Source: Saprospira grandis DSM 2844
Lineage (GTDB): Bacteria; Bacteroidota; Bacteroidia; Chitinophagales; Saprospiraceae
Assembly: GCF_000275825.1 (NCBI RefSeq)
Contig: NZ_JH719942.1
Coordinates: 1,690,993-1,754,992 of the forward strand
Length of the DNA: 64,000 nucleotides
Reading direction: 5' to 3'
Shown: positions 52,905-62,031 of the stretch, in pieces
Layout of the letters: the number at the start of each line of letters is the position of its first letter
Position numbering within the stretch: position 1 is the first letter of the stretch
Position numbers and translations under genes: made by a program
The notes under the pieces: model-generated
What the model saw: only the letters and a program-made list of their open reading frames with translations
Database searches by the model: none
What the model was told of the DNA's origin: nothing

Positions 52905-53162
52905 GTTTTGGGGCCTCCGCTGCGGCTTCGCCTTGCGGCGGTTACTCCCTTTGGTCGTCGAACTGCGGTCTAAAGACCTTGTTGTCGTTGCGCAGCTCGC
53001 TGCTGTTTTGGGGCCTCCGCTGCGGCTTCGCCTTGCGGCGCTACGTTTTGCAGCTCGCTGTTCGCTCGGCCCTGCGGCGGCTTTGCCGCCTGGGTCTGGC
53101 CCTTTGGGCCACTGCTACACATCGCTAGGCCAGCGGGCTTCGCCCGCTTCTAGACGCAAAAA
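52905..53162 (+). repeat. Bracketing repeat R17 (type A, head left, compound)
   Basis: A short unit with module D (GGTTACTCCC..GTCGTCGAACTGCGG..CTTGTTGTCG), then a second head at about 53007 and a full unit: slot 1 GCGGCTTCGCC, core CTCGCTGTTCGCTCGGCC, slot 2 GCGGCTTTGCCGC, tail CATCGCTAGGCC, GCGGGCTTCGCCCGC, terminus TCTAGACGC. Confidence 0.92.
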
Positions 53163-53173
53163 CCACGCTGCTT

Positions 53174-54157
53174 ATGCGACTTTATTTTTTGTTCTTTTTG
53201 CTTTTTGCTAGCTGGCCGCTTTCTGCCCAGAAATTGGCCCAAAAGCAATTCCAGCTGATGGGCTGCTGGTTTGAGGTCAAGGTTTTTGCCCAAGAAGAGG
53301 AGGAGGCCCAAGCGGCCCTGGCCGCTGGCATAGCCGAAATGCAACGCATCGAGGCGCTGATTTCTTCTTGGCAGCCCAATTCGGCCACTAGCCAAATCAA
53401 TGCGCAGGCAGGGCAGCAGGCCGTTCGGGTACCTACAGAGCTTTTGGCCCTCATCCAAAGGGCCAAAAAGATCTCGGACCTAACCGATGGCGCTTTTGAT
53501 ATTAGTTTTGCGCCCAAAAATTCGCCTTGGCAATTTAAGGGACAAACTTTGGAAAAATGGCCCAAAATACCGCCCAAGGCTAGCTCCGCCAATTGGCAAA
53601 ACATCCAAGTAGATGAGCTGGCCCAAACGGTCTTTTTGCCCGACTCCCTTATGCAAATTGGCTTTGGGGGACTGGGCAAGGGCTATGCCGCCGATAGGGC
53701 CAAAGCCCTAATGCAAAAGATGCCTGGAGTAACGGCTGGTTTGGTCAATGCCAGTGGCGACCTCAACTGTTGGGGGCAACCTCCCGGAAAAGCAGGATGG
53801 AACATTCAGATTCTTTCGCCAGACAAACAAGCGCCGCCCTTGGGCTACCTTCAGCTAAATGGGCGGGCCCTAGTGAGCTCTGGCGATTATGAGAAATTCT
53901 TCTATTACCAAGGGCGGCGCTATGCGCATATTATCAACCCCAAAACGGGCCTGCCCACCCAGGGCATTCAGTCGGCCTCGGTCCTTTGTCCCTCGGCAGA
54001 ATTGGCCGATGCCTTGGCCACCGCCCTTTTTGTTTTGGGGCCAGATAAAGGCTTGGCGCTGATTGACCAACTGCAGCAAATAGAAGCCTTCATTTGGTTG
54101 AGTGATAATAGCTATCGCTGTTCTAAAAATATTGAAATCAAAAGAGATGAGAAATAA
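53174..54157 (+). CDS. apbE: FAD:protein FMN transferase ApbE
   Basis: 327 residues. Signal peptide (WPLSAQ); DGAFDISFAP, GGLGKGYAADRA, LVNASGDLNCWG and VSSGDYEKFF are the ApbE sites for Mg-FAD binding and transfer of FMN to a Thr/Ser of a target protein. A DUF4266 lipoprotein gene overlaps its end by 11 bases, the usual partner. Bracketed with it by R17 and R18. ATG starts 12 bases after R17. Confidence 0.93.
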   Translation: MRLYFLFFLLFASWPLSAQKLAQKQFQLMGCWFEVKVFAQEEEEAQAALAAGIAEMQRIEALISSWQPNSATSQINAQAGQQAVRVPTELLALIQRAKKISDLTDGAFDISFAPKNSPWQFKGQTLEKWPKIPPKASSANWQNIQVDELAQTVFLPDSLMQIGFGGLGKGYAADRAKALMQKMPGVTAGLVNASGDLNCWGQPPGKAGWNIQILSPDKQAPPLGYLQLNGRALVSSGDYEKFFYYQGRRYAHIINPKTGLPTQGIQSASVLCPSAELADALATALFVLGPDKGLALIDQLQQIEAFIWLSDNSYRCSKNIEIKRDEK

Positions 54158-54359
54158 ACTTCTTCTTTTACTGACCTTGGCGGGGCTAGTTAGCAGCTGT
54201 CAGTCGGTAAAAGCGTATCAGCAAATGCAATTGCGGCAAGCCCAGATGGAGCTTTCGCCCAAGAAAGAGCAAAGCTTTGAGACCAACTTCCAATCTTATC
54301 GAGAGGGGGCCTCTGGGGCCAACTCGGGAAAAACGGGAGGCGGCTGCGGCTGCAATTAA
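54147..54359 (+). CDS. DUF4266 small lipoprotein
   Basis: 70 residues. Lipobox VSSC after the leader; the sequence then reads QSVKAYQQMQLRQAQMEL, with SYREGASGANSGKTGGGCGCN at the end: GGGCGCN is the DUF4266 signature. Such proteins accompany ApbE and DUF3570 genes; the Ser/Thr in the SGANSGKT part could accept FMN (inference). The start at 54147 is chosen because it gives the leader; a longer frame upstream is coincidental overlap with apbE. Confidence 0.88.
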   Translation: MRNKLLLLLTLAGLVSSCQSVKAYQQMQLRQAQMELSPKKEQSFETNFQSYREGASGANSGKTGGGCGCN

Positions 54360-54360
54360 G

Positions 54361-54616
54361 GTCCAAAGAGGCGGCGAAGCCGCCTGAAAAGGCCCGCAGG
54401 GCCGTCGGCTGAGGGATGGAAAGTGGTGCGGCGAAGCCGCAGACCCAGGGGCTGAAGCAAAGCGAAAGCCCCGCAGGGCCGAGCAGACCTGCGAGCCACG
54501 ACAGAGCCCGACCCGCCCGATAACTCATGAGGGTTTCCACCCTCATTTTGTATAGCTTCGCAAAGCGATACCGCTTTGCGCTGGGTTTCAAGCCGGCGGA
54601 AGGGGCAGCCCCAAAT
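54361..54616 (-). repeat. Bracketing repeat R18 (type B, head right, with module C)
   Basis: GGCTGAGGGATGG tail, slot 2 GGGGCTGAAGC..GAAAGCCCC (the same as R20), GGGCCGAGCAGACCTGCGAGCC, then module C, then head GGCAGCCCC. Module C sequence is nearly the same as in R12. Confidence 0.92.
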
Positions 54617-54646
54617 CATAATTATTGGCAGATTAAAAATGAAAAG

Positions 54647-55846
54647 ATGAAAAAAGCATACCTATTGGGCCTAGTATTTTGGTCCATAGCGGCTAGTAGT
54701 TGGGCGCAGCAAGCGGCACAAGACAGCAGCTATAAAATCCCGGCGAATAGTCGAGCCATCACGGCTGATTTGCTCAGCAGCTACTACCAGCAAGATGGGC
54801 AAAATGGGGCGGTGCAGGGCGGTCAGGGGACCGAAAAGCTGCAAGATGTGGCCAACAAAGTGCAGTTATATGTCCCTTTAGATAAAAACAAGGCGATTCA
54901 GTTGCAGGCTGGGGCCGATAGTTACAGCTCGGCCTCTACGGATGAAATTGACAACAACCCCTCTTCGGCTTCGGCCCAGGATCTTCGGGCCTATGGGCAG
55001 TTGAGTTATCAGCATAAATTGTTGCGGCAGGGGCTGGAGTTCTCTGTTGGGGGTGGATTTTCGACAGAGTACGACTACCAGTCGGTTTCGGCCAATTTGG
55101 GCATCAAAAAAGACTTTTATGCGGGCAACAGCCAGCTGGCCTTCAACTTTGGGCTTTTTCAGGACAACTGGAAGTTAATTTACCCCCGAGAGCTTCGGGG
55201 ATTTGTAGATGCGGGACGTTCGGATCGGCAGAGTTTGAGTTTTTCTTTGGCCTATAGTCAGATGATCACGCCCAGTTTGCAGGCCATTGCCAATGTAGAA
55301 TACATTCGGATGGCGGGCCTACTCTCTACACCTTTTCATCGAGTATTTTTTGATGATTTGAGTTTGGACATTGAGCGTTTGCCTGAAATGCGGAGCAAAA
55401 TCCCGGCCAGTATTCGCCTGCATTACTACCTCAACGACTACTTCATTCTGCGCAGTTTTTACCGCTACTACTGGGATGAATTTGGGGTAGAAGGGCATAC
55501 GGCAGAGCTAGAATTGCCCATTCAGTTGCATCCCAACTTCAATCTGCAAGCCTTTTATCGCTACCATCAGCAAACGGCCTCCGATTATTTTGCGCCCTTT
55601 GCCGAGCATAGCGTCAACTCGAGCTTCTACACCTCTGATTATGATCTCTCGGCCTTTCATTCTCAGCAATTTGGTTTGGGCTTTCGTTATGCGCCTGCTT
55701 TTGGGTTATTGCGTAGTAAGAGCTTTTTGAAAAGCAAAAGAGTGGTCCTTTTCAAATCTATTTCGGCCAGATTGGCCTACTACCAAAGAAGCACGGGCCT
55801 AGAAGCCATTATTGCTTCCTTGCACCTTGCCTTTAGTTTAGAATAA
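54647..55846 (+). CDS. DUF3570 outer-membrane protein
   Basis: 399 residues from the ATG at 54647. Signal peptide (SSWAQ); then a run of amphipathic strands (for example LEFSVGGGFSTEYDYQS, SLSFSLAYSQM) typical of an outer-membrane barrel, with a final aromatic-type strand ending FSLE. DUF3570 follows ApbE/DUF4266 in other Bacteroidota, where the three are thought to form an extracytosolic flavin-based redox or transport system. Its leader lies directly after R18. Confidence 0.85.
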   Translation: MKKAYLLGLVFWSIAASSWAQQAAQDSSYKIPANSRAITADLLSSYYQQDGQNGAVQGGQGTEKLQDVANKVQLYVPLDKNKAIQLQAGADSYSSASTDEIDNNPSSASAQDLRAYGQLSYQHKLLRQGLEFSVGGGFSTEYDYQSVSANLGIKKDFYAGNSQLAFNFGLFQDNWKLIYPRELRGFVDAGRSDRQSLSFSLAYSQMITPSLQAIANVEYIRMAGLLSTPFHRVFFDDLSLDIERLPEMRSKIPASIRLHYYLNDYFILRSFYRYYWDEFGVEGHTAELELPIQLHPNFNLQAFYRYHQQTASDYFAPFAEHSVNSSFYTSDYDLSAFHSQQFGLGFRYAPAFGLLRSKSFLKSKRVVLFKSISARLAYYQRSTGLEAIIASLHLAFSLE

Positions 55847-55856
55847 AACAGTGATT

Positions 55857-55901
55857 TATAGCGCTCTTTACAGCTTTCCCCGGAGCTGTGAGAGTGCTAT
55901 A
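55857..55901 (+). other. Long intercistronic hairpin between DUF3570 and cusA
   Basis: TATAGCGCTCT, ACAGCT and their complements AGCTGT, GAGTGCTATA form an interrupted 17-bp stem. There is no T-run, so this is more likely an mRNA processing or stability structure than a terminator. Confidence 0.5.
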
Positions 55902-55950
55902 GTTATCTACTTCCCGCAAAACATCATTATTACAACATTATAAGTACGTC

Positions 55951-58900
55951 ATGTTAGACAAAATCATCCTTTGGAGCATTAAGAACAAGCTGATGATGGG
56001 TTTAGGCGTTTTGGCCCTTTTGCTAGTGGGGATTTACAATCTCCGCTCGCTATCCATAGACGCTTTGCCCGACATTACCAACAACCAACTACAACTGATT
56101 ACCAATGCGCCTGAGCTCTCGACTCAAGAGATGGAGCAATTGGTTACTTTTCCTTTAGAGCAGAGCGTAAAATCTATTCCGCATTTGTTAGAGCTGCGCT
56201 CTATTAGTCGCTTTGGAATTTCGGTAGTTACCCTAGTATTTGATGAGTCTGTAGACCCTTATTGGGCCAGAGCGCAGGTCAATGAGCGAACTGGGCAAGT
56301 AGAATTACCTCCTGGAGTCGAACGGCCTAGTTTGGGGCCAGTGAGTACGGGATTGGGAGAAATTTATCAGTATAGCTTAAGTGCCAAAGCTGGCTTTGAG
56401 GAGCAGTTTTCGGCTATGCAGCTCAGGAGCATTCAAGACTGGGTCATCAAGCCGCAGGTATTGGGGATTCCAGGAGTGGCCGAGCTCAACACCTTAGGCG
56501 GCGAGCTCAAGCAATATGAGGTTGTTGTTTATCCCGAGCGTTTGCGTCCTTTGGGCCTTTCGTTGCTCGATGTCATGTCTGCCTTAGAGAACAACCATGA
56601 AAATACGGGGGCGGCTTATATTGATCATAAGCCCTATGCGCATTTTATTCGGGCGGTGGGTAAAATTCAGCGCTTAGAAGAGCTGGGCCAAATTCACTTG
56701 GGCCAAACCGAAGAGGGTCGAGTAATTTTGCTCAAGGAAGTGGCCGACTTTAAATTTGGCAGCCCTATGCGTTATGGAGCCGCTACCAAAGATGGAAAGG
56801 GTGAAGTTGTTGTTGGGATTGTCATGATGCTCAAGGGGGCCAACAGTGCCAAAGTCATTGAGGAGGTGCGCAACAGAATGGAAAGCATTAAGGCCAAATT
56901 ACCTGAGGGCGTAGAGCTCACCACCTTTTTAGATCGCTCTCGTTTGGTCAATAAGGCCAGCTCTACCATTGCCAGCAACCTTATTGAGGGAGCATTAATT
57001 GTACTTTTTGTTTTGCTGCTACTCATTGGTAATCTGCGGGCGGGTTTGATTGTGGCCTCTGTTATTCCCTTATCCCTACTCTTTGCCATTAGCCTGATGA
57101 ACTTTTTTGGCGTCAGTGGCAACCTGATGAGTTTGGGCGCCATTGACTTTGGGTTGATTGTAGATGGTTCGGTCATTATTGTAGAGGCTGCCATTCACTT
57201 TTTGCATCAGCAGCAGAAAAAGCGGCTAACTGCAGAAGAAATGGACCAAGCGGTTTATGAATCGGCTTCCAAAATTCGCTCTACGGCAGCTTTTGGCGAA
57301 ATCATCATCCTGATTGTTTATCTGCCCATCCTCGTTTTATCGGGTGTAGAGGGAAAAATGTTTGTGCCCATGGCCCAAACCGTAGCCTTTGCCATTTTGG
57401 GGGCCTTTATTCTATCCTTGACCTATGTGCCCATGATGATGGCCCTCTTTCTCTCTAAAAACATCCCTCAAAAAGCAAATTTTTCTGATCGTTTGGTGGC
57501 TGCTTTGGAGCGGGCCTATAGCCCTGTTTTGGCCTTAGTGATGCGGGCCAAAGCCCCTATTTTGGGCCTAGCTATTCTGGCGTTGGGATTTAGTGGCTGG
57601 ATATTTAGCCAAATGGGCGGGGAATTTATTCCCACTCTGGGCGAAGGCGATTTGGCCGCCCAATTTATTCTTCCTGAAGGCAGCTCTTTGGATCAAGAAA
57701 TAGAGGTTTGTGGAAAGGCGGAAAAGCTACTCCTAGACAACTTTCCAGAAGTCTTGCAAGTAGTCTCTAAAATTGGTAGTGCCGAGGTGCCTACCGACCC
57801 CATGCCTATGCAGGTAGCCGATGGCATGGTCATTTTGAAGGACCGAGAAGACTGGGTATCGGCAACAAACCGAGAAGAACTAGTAGAAAAAATGCAGGCC
57901 GTTTTGGAGCAAATTCCAGAACTGACCACAGAATTTAGCCAGCCCATTCAAATGCGTTTTAATGAGCTAATGACTGGCGTTCGGGCAGATGTGGCCATTA
58001 AGATTTTTGGCGAAGACCTGGCCACCCTTAGCCAATTGGGCGAAGAAGTACAAAAGAAGCTAGCCAGCGTAGAAGGGACCGAAGATGTGCGAGTAGAGGC
58101 CGTTAGTGGTTTGGCCCAAATCCGCATTGAATATATTCGAGAGCGCCTGGCCTACTACCAACTCGATGTGAGTCGCCTCAATAGAATTTTAGAAGCCGCT
58201 TTTGCGGGAAGCAGTCTGGGCCAAATCCAAGAGGGGCAACGCCGTTTTGATTTGGTGGTTCGTCTAGCGGCCAAAGACCGCCAAGATATCAATGCCCTAA
58301 AAGCCTTGCAACTGCCCCTCCCCTCTGGCGAACAAATCCAGTTGGGCGATTTGGCCAAGATCGACTTTGTAGAAGGTCCCGCCCAAATTTCTAGAGAAGA
58401 GGGCCAAAGAAGAATCGTCATCAGCTTTAATGTGCGGGGACGAGATGTGCAATCTGTGGTAGAAGAGATTCAAGCTAAGGTTGAGCCTCAGCTTCAAATG
58501 CCAGCCTCTTATTACCTCAGTTATGGCGGACAGTTTAAGAATTTGGAAGACGCCAGCCAACGCCTTTTGGTGGTGGTGCCGCTGGCCCTTTTCCTCATCT
58601 TTTTGCTGCTCTATTTCACTTTTCACTCTATGGGCCAAGCCTTGCTCATCTTTACCGCCATTCCCTTTTCGGCTATTGGGGGGATTTGGGCACTTTGGCT
58701 TAGAGATATGCCCTTTAGTATTTCTGCTGCCGTGGGTTTTATTGCCCTTTTTGGTGTGGCGGTACTAAATGGAATTGTTTTGATTGCCCACTTTAATGAA
58801 CTAAAAAAGAACCCTGATTTGAGTTTGGAAGAACGCATTTTACAGGCCTGTAGGCTTCGTCTACGGCCCGTCCTGATGACGGCCTCGGTGGCGGCTTTGG

Positions 58901-60300
58901 GCTTTTTGCCCATGGCGCTCAGTCAGGCCGCTGGCGCAGAGGTCCAAAAACCCTTGGCCTCGGTGGTCATTGGAGGCTTATTGACGGCTACGCTGCTCAC
59001 TCTCTTTGTTTTGCCCATTTTATATTATTACAGCCAGCGATTGAGCTTTAACAAAGCGCCCAAATCGGTCCTCATGATTGGTCTTTTGATTTTGGCCAGT
59101 ACTAGCTTGCAAGCCCAAGAAGCCAAAAGCTATGCAGCACTCAGAGCCTTGGGCCAAGAGAACTGGAGCCCGATCCAAGCCAAACAATCAGAATTGGCTG
59201 CGGCCCAAGCCCGCCAAGGCGGAGCCCGCAACTGGTCGCCCACAAATTTTCAGTTGGGTTGGGGCCAAATCAATACCCCAGAAAATGACTGGTCTTTTGG
59301 AATAGAGCAAGAACTGCCTTCGCTTTTGGCTTGGCGCCTCGAAGCGCAGGCCCGAGAACAAAAGGGAAAGAGCGCCCAGATAGCCGTGCAACTAGAACAG
59401 CAAAGTTGGGCCTATGAGCTACAGCAATTGCTCGCTCAACGAGCCTATTATCTGGAGCTCGCTCAGCTGTATCAGAAGAATATGACGCTATTGGAGCAAC
59501 AGATGCAGCTTTTGCAAAAACAAGTAGAGCTGGGCGAGATTTCGCCCCTGAAGGTCCTGAGTCTAGAGCGTTTGCTCTGGCAATGGAGCGAGCAAAATAG
59601 GCAGCTCCAATTGGCCCAACAACAGCTGGAGCAATCGCTTTTGTTTCTTTTGGGCCTAGACGAATTGCCCGAGATGGAGGTCCCAACTTGGCAAAGCCGA
59701 CTGCTTGAGATACAAGATAGCAGCCTACTGGCCCAACAACCCGAGCTCTTATTGGCCCAAATTGCCCAACAAGCGGCCCAACTAAAGCAAAAACAAGAAA
59801 AAGCGAGCTACCGCCCCCGCCTTAGCCTTAATTATCAAATCCAATCGATGAGAGAAGAGGCCCGGAATCAACAACTGCAGGCGCTGGGTTTGCCTCGCTA
59901 CCAACAAATTGGCCTGGGCCTAAACGCCCCTATTTTGGGCCGCAAAAACCGAAAAAAAGAGCTGGCTGCCCTAGAGTTGGAGGCTCAAGCGCTGGGCCAA
60001 AGGGCCAATCAAAAAGCCGCCGCCCTAGGCCAAGAATATCTCCGCCTGAAGAGGACTGTAGATTTTTATCAACAGACGCTCAGTAATTGGGAGAGCCGCG
60101 CCGCCCAACCCCAAGCAGAATATCTGCAGAAGATGAAACGCGCTTTTGAATTGGGCGAAATTGAACAATTGGCCTATTTGCAGGCCTTACAGCAGTATTT
60201 GGAGCTGGAGCAACAACGGGCTACTTATGTCTGGGAACTGCATAAAGCCATGGACCGACTCGATTATTTGCTTGGCCGTTTTTTGCCTGAAGGGAATTAA
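55951..60300 (+). CDS. cusA: CusA/CzcA-type RND efflux pump fused to TolC-like outer-membrane factor
   Basis: 1,449 residues. Residues 1 to about 1040 are an HME-type RND pump: LPDITNNQ, RFGISVVTLVF and the TM4 charged motif DFGLIVDGSVIIVE (near 400) used for proton relay in heavy-metal pumps. From about 1045 comes a hydrophobic stretch with a signal-peptide-like end (LLILASTSLQAQ), then a TolC-like helical domain to the end. Efflux pumps need pump, adaptor and channel; here pump and channel are one chain, and the adaptor is at 60.8 kb. The fusion occurs in other Bacteroidota. Confidence 0.9.
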   Translation: MLDKIILWSIKNKLMMGLGVLALLLVGIYNLRSLSIDALPDITNNQLQLITNAPELSTQEMEQLVTFPLEQSVKSIPHLLELRSISRFGISVVTLVFDESVDPYWARAQVNERTGQVELPPGVERPSLGPVSTGLGEIYQYSLSAKAGFEEQFSAMQLRSIQDWVIKPQVLGIPGVAELNTLGGELKQYEVVVYPERLRPLGLSLLDVMSALENNHENTGAAYIDHKPYAHFIRAVGKIQRLEELGQIHLGQTEEGRVILLKEVADFKFGSPMRYGAATKDGKGEVVVGIVMMLKGANSAKVIEEVRNRMESIKAKLPEGVELTTFLDRSRLVNKASSTIASNLIEGALIVLFVLLLLIGNLRAGLIVASVIPLSLLFAISLMNFFGVSGNLMSLGAIDFGLIVDGSVIIVEAAIHFLHQQQKKRLTAEEMDQAVYESASKIRSTAAFGEIIILIVYLPILVLSGVEGKMFVPMAQTVAFAILGAFILSLTYVPMMMALFLSKNIPQKANFSDRLVAALERAYSPVLALVMRAKAPILGLAILALGFSGWIFSQMGGEFIPTLGEGDLAAQFILPEGSSLDQEIEVCGKAEKLLLDNFPEVLQVVSKIGSAEVPTDPMPMQVADGMVILKDREDWVSATNREELVEKMQAVLEQIPELTTEFSQPIQMRFNELMTGVRADVAIKIFGEDLATLSQLGEEVQKKLASVEGTEDVRVEAVSGLAQIRIEYIRERLAYYQLDVSRLNRILEAAFAGSSLGQIQEGQRRFDLVVRLAAKDRQDINALKALQLPLPSGEQIQLGDLAKIDFVEGPAQISREEGQRRIVISFNVRGRDVQSVVEEIQAKVEPQLQMPASYYLSYGGQFKNLEDASQRLLVVVPLALFLIFLLLYFTFHSMGQALLIFTAIPFSAIGGIWALWLRDMPFSISAAVGFIALFGVAVLNGIVLIAHFNELKKNPDLSLEERILQACRLRLRPVLMTASVAALGFLPMALSQAAGAEVQKPLASVVIGGLLTATLLTLFVLPILYYYSQRLSFNKAPKSVLMIGLLILASTSLQAQEAKSYAALRALGQENWSPIQAKQSELAAAQARQGGARNWSPTNFQLGWGQINTPENDWSFGIEQELPSLLAWRLEAQAREQKGKSAQIAVQLEQQSWAYELQQLLAQRAYYLELAQLYQKNMTLLEQQMQLLQKQVELGEISPLKVLSLERLLWQWSEQNRQLQLAQQQLEQSLLFLLGLDELPEMEVPTWQSRLLEIQDSSLLAQQPELLLAQIAQQAAQLKQKQEKASYRPRLSLNYQIQSMREEARNQQLQALGLPRYQQIGLGLNAPILGRKNRKKELAALELEAQALGQRANQKAAALGQEYLRLKRTVDFYQQTLSNWESRAAQPQAEYLQKMKRAFELGEIEQLAYLQALQQYLELEQQRATYVWELHKAMDRLDYLLGRFLPEGN

Positions 60301-60301
60301 G

Positions 60302-60467
60302 ATTTGGGGCCTCAGCTGCGGCTTCGCCTTGCTGCGGTTACTCCCTTTGGTCGTCGAACTGCGGACTAAAGTCCTTGTTGTCGCTACAGGGCTCGCAGGT
60401 CTGCTCGGCCCTGCGGCCTGACGGCCTTGGTCTGCGGCTTCGCCGCCCCCTTTCGCATCGCTAGGCC
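60302..60467 (+). repeat. Bracketing repeat R19 (type A with module D, head left)
   Basis: Head GGGGCCTCAGC, module D in the middle (GGTTACTCCC, GTCGTCGAACTGCGG, CTTGTTGTCG), core CTCGCAGGTCTGCTCGGCC, slot 2 GGCCTGACGGCC, tail GCATCGCTAGGCC. It begins 2 bases after cusA. Confidence 0.93.
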
Positions 60468-60473
60468 TTTTTT

Positions 60474-60570
60474 ACTGTAGGTGGAAACCTACAGCAAAAA
60501 TGCTGTATTGCTTCGCAATGATCTATGAATGAGGGTTAAAACCCTCATAAAATTAACTTCTCGGCCATTC
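60474..60570. repeat. Free-standing module C-like hairpin cluster between R19 and R20
   Basis: CTGTAGGTGGAAACCTACAG, TTGCTTCGCAA and ATGAGGGTTAAAACCCTCAT are three hairpins in the same order as module C in R12 and R18 (read in reverse), with other sequence. Structure is kept though bases differ. Confidence 0.75.
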
Positions 60571-60610
60571 TTAGATAGAAGTGGTAGGGCTTCTACTTGG
60601 CCTTTTCCTG

Positions 60611-60774
60611 CGGCGGACAGGCGCCGAAGGCGCCGCAGGCTGAGGGATAGAAAGTGGGGCGGCGAAGCCGCAGACCTAGGGGCTGAAGCAAAGCGAAAGC
60701 CCCGCAGGGCCGAGCAGACCTGCGAGCCACGACATAGCCCGACCCGCCCGCAGGGCGGGGCAGCCCCAAAAAAA
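60611..60774 (-). repeat. Bracketing repeat R20 (type B, head right)
   Basis: GGCTGAGGGATAG, slot 2 GGGGCTGAAGC..GAAAGCCCC (identical to R18), GGGCCGAGCAGACCTGCGAGCC, slot 1 GCCCGCAGGGC, head GGCAGCCCC. The cusB start is 31 bases away. Confidence 0.93.
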
Positions 60775-60804
60775 TATTAACAAAAGAGAAAACTAAACAA
60801 TTGT

Positions 60805-61986
60805 ATGAAATCTATATATCCATTTTTGCTAGTGGCTAGCCTTATGTTTAGCCTTAGTGCTTGTGAGACAGAAGAACACAAAGCTGCGGAAGAACAAACA
60901 GCTAGTCCCGAAAGTCCATATATCGTTTGGACCGATGCCCAGCTCAAACAATCTAAATTAGAATGGGGGCAGCCTCAAGAACATCAGCTAGAAAACAGCA
61001 TCAAATTGGGGGCTTATAGCCGCTTGCCCGAGGGGGCCAAGGCCAGCCTCAGTGTAGAGCTACCCGGAAAGCTTTTGGGCATCCGCAAACAAGAGGGCGA
61101 ATATGTACAAAAAGGCGAAGCCATTTTACAAATTGAGAGCTTGGGCTACCAACAACTGCTTTTAGCAAACAGCCAATTGGAGCGCCAAATTGCCGAGGCA
61201 GAGCAGGCCCTATTTTACCTAGAAAAAGCCTTGCAACGCCAAGAAGCTCTGGCCAAAGAGCAAATCAACTCGGGCAAAGCCTTAGAACAGGCCCAGCTAG
61301 AAGTAGACAAGGCCAAAGCCAGCTTGGCCGGCATGAAAAAAGAGCTGAGCATTCGCCAAAACCAACTCCATCAATTTTCTTCGGCCCAAGCGGGGCACTA
61401 TTGGTTGCAGGCTCCTATTTCTGGCTATATCAGCGAGCTCGACCTCAGTTTGGGCCAAAGCCTAAGCGCAGGACAGCCCCTATTGAGCATTGTAGATAAC
61501 AAAAAAATGCAGGCCGAACTCGAAGTTTTTGAAAAAGACTGGCCCTTATTGGAAGAAGGCCAAAAGGTAGACCTCAGTTTGGCTGGGCCCATGGGCAAAC
61601 GAAAGCTAAGGGCCAAAGTTTTGCGTTTGGGCCAAGCCTTTGGAGCCAACAAAAAAAGCATTTCGGTGCGTTTGGCCCTCGATAGCCTGCCTTTCAATCT
61701 AGTAGAAGGCCTTTATATGGAAGCCCAACTGCATTTAGGGCAACAGAAAGCCTTGGTTTTGCCCAGTTCGGCCATCTATCAGTTGGGAGAGCAAGCCTAC
61801 TATTATGCCTTGGCCAAAACAGAAAATGGCCAACACTTTTTTGAGCCCCTCCCCTTAGTAGACGCCCAACAATATGATGATTTTTACTACAGCCCTAAAA
61901 TTAGCGAGCAACTAAAAGGGCGGGCCGTTGTGCTCCAAGGCGCCTACTACCTAGGTGCCTCGGCCAATACAGAAGAGGGAGAGTAG
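60805..61986 (+). CDS. cusB: Efflux RND periplasmic adaptor (CusB-like) lipoprotein
   Basis: 393 residues. Lipobox LSAC; barrel-sandwich hybrid halves around a coiled coil (GELLGIRKQEGEYVQKGEAI, long Gln/Glu/Ala helices, YWLQAPISGYISELDLSLGQ) and beta-barrel PVSLAGPMGKRKLRAK-type region. It bridges the pump and the channel part of the CusA fusion. No Met-rich metal site is evident, so the metal is unclear. Separated from the pump gene by R19, module C and R20. Confidence 0.9.
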   Translation: MKSIYPFLLVASLMFSLSACETEEHKAAEEQTASPESPYIVWTDAQLKQSKLEWGQPQEHQLENSIKLGAYSRLPEGAKASLSVELPGKLLGIRKQEGEYVQKGEAILQIESLGYQQLLLANSQLERQIAEAEQALFYLEKALQRQEALAKEQINSGKALEQAQLEVDKAKASLAGMKKELSIRQNQLHQFSSAQAGHYWLQAPISGYISELDLSLGQSLSAGQPLLSIVDNKKMQAELEVFEKDWPLLEEGQKVDLSLAGPMGKRKLRAKVLRLGQAFGANKKSISVRLALDSLPFNLVEGLYMEAQLHLGQQKALVLPSSAIYQLGEQAYYYALAKTENGQHFFEPLPLVDAQQYDDFYYSPKISEQLKGRAVVLQGAYYLGASANTEEGE

Positions 61987-62031
61987 AATGTTCACACTTT
62001 CTCCCTAGCTTGGGGGCGCCTAGGCAATTAT

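Noticed and set aside
54527-54646. 40-residue extension of the DUF3570 protein
   Set aside because: It is translation of R18 and module C; signal peptide begins at 54647.
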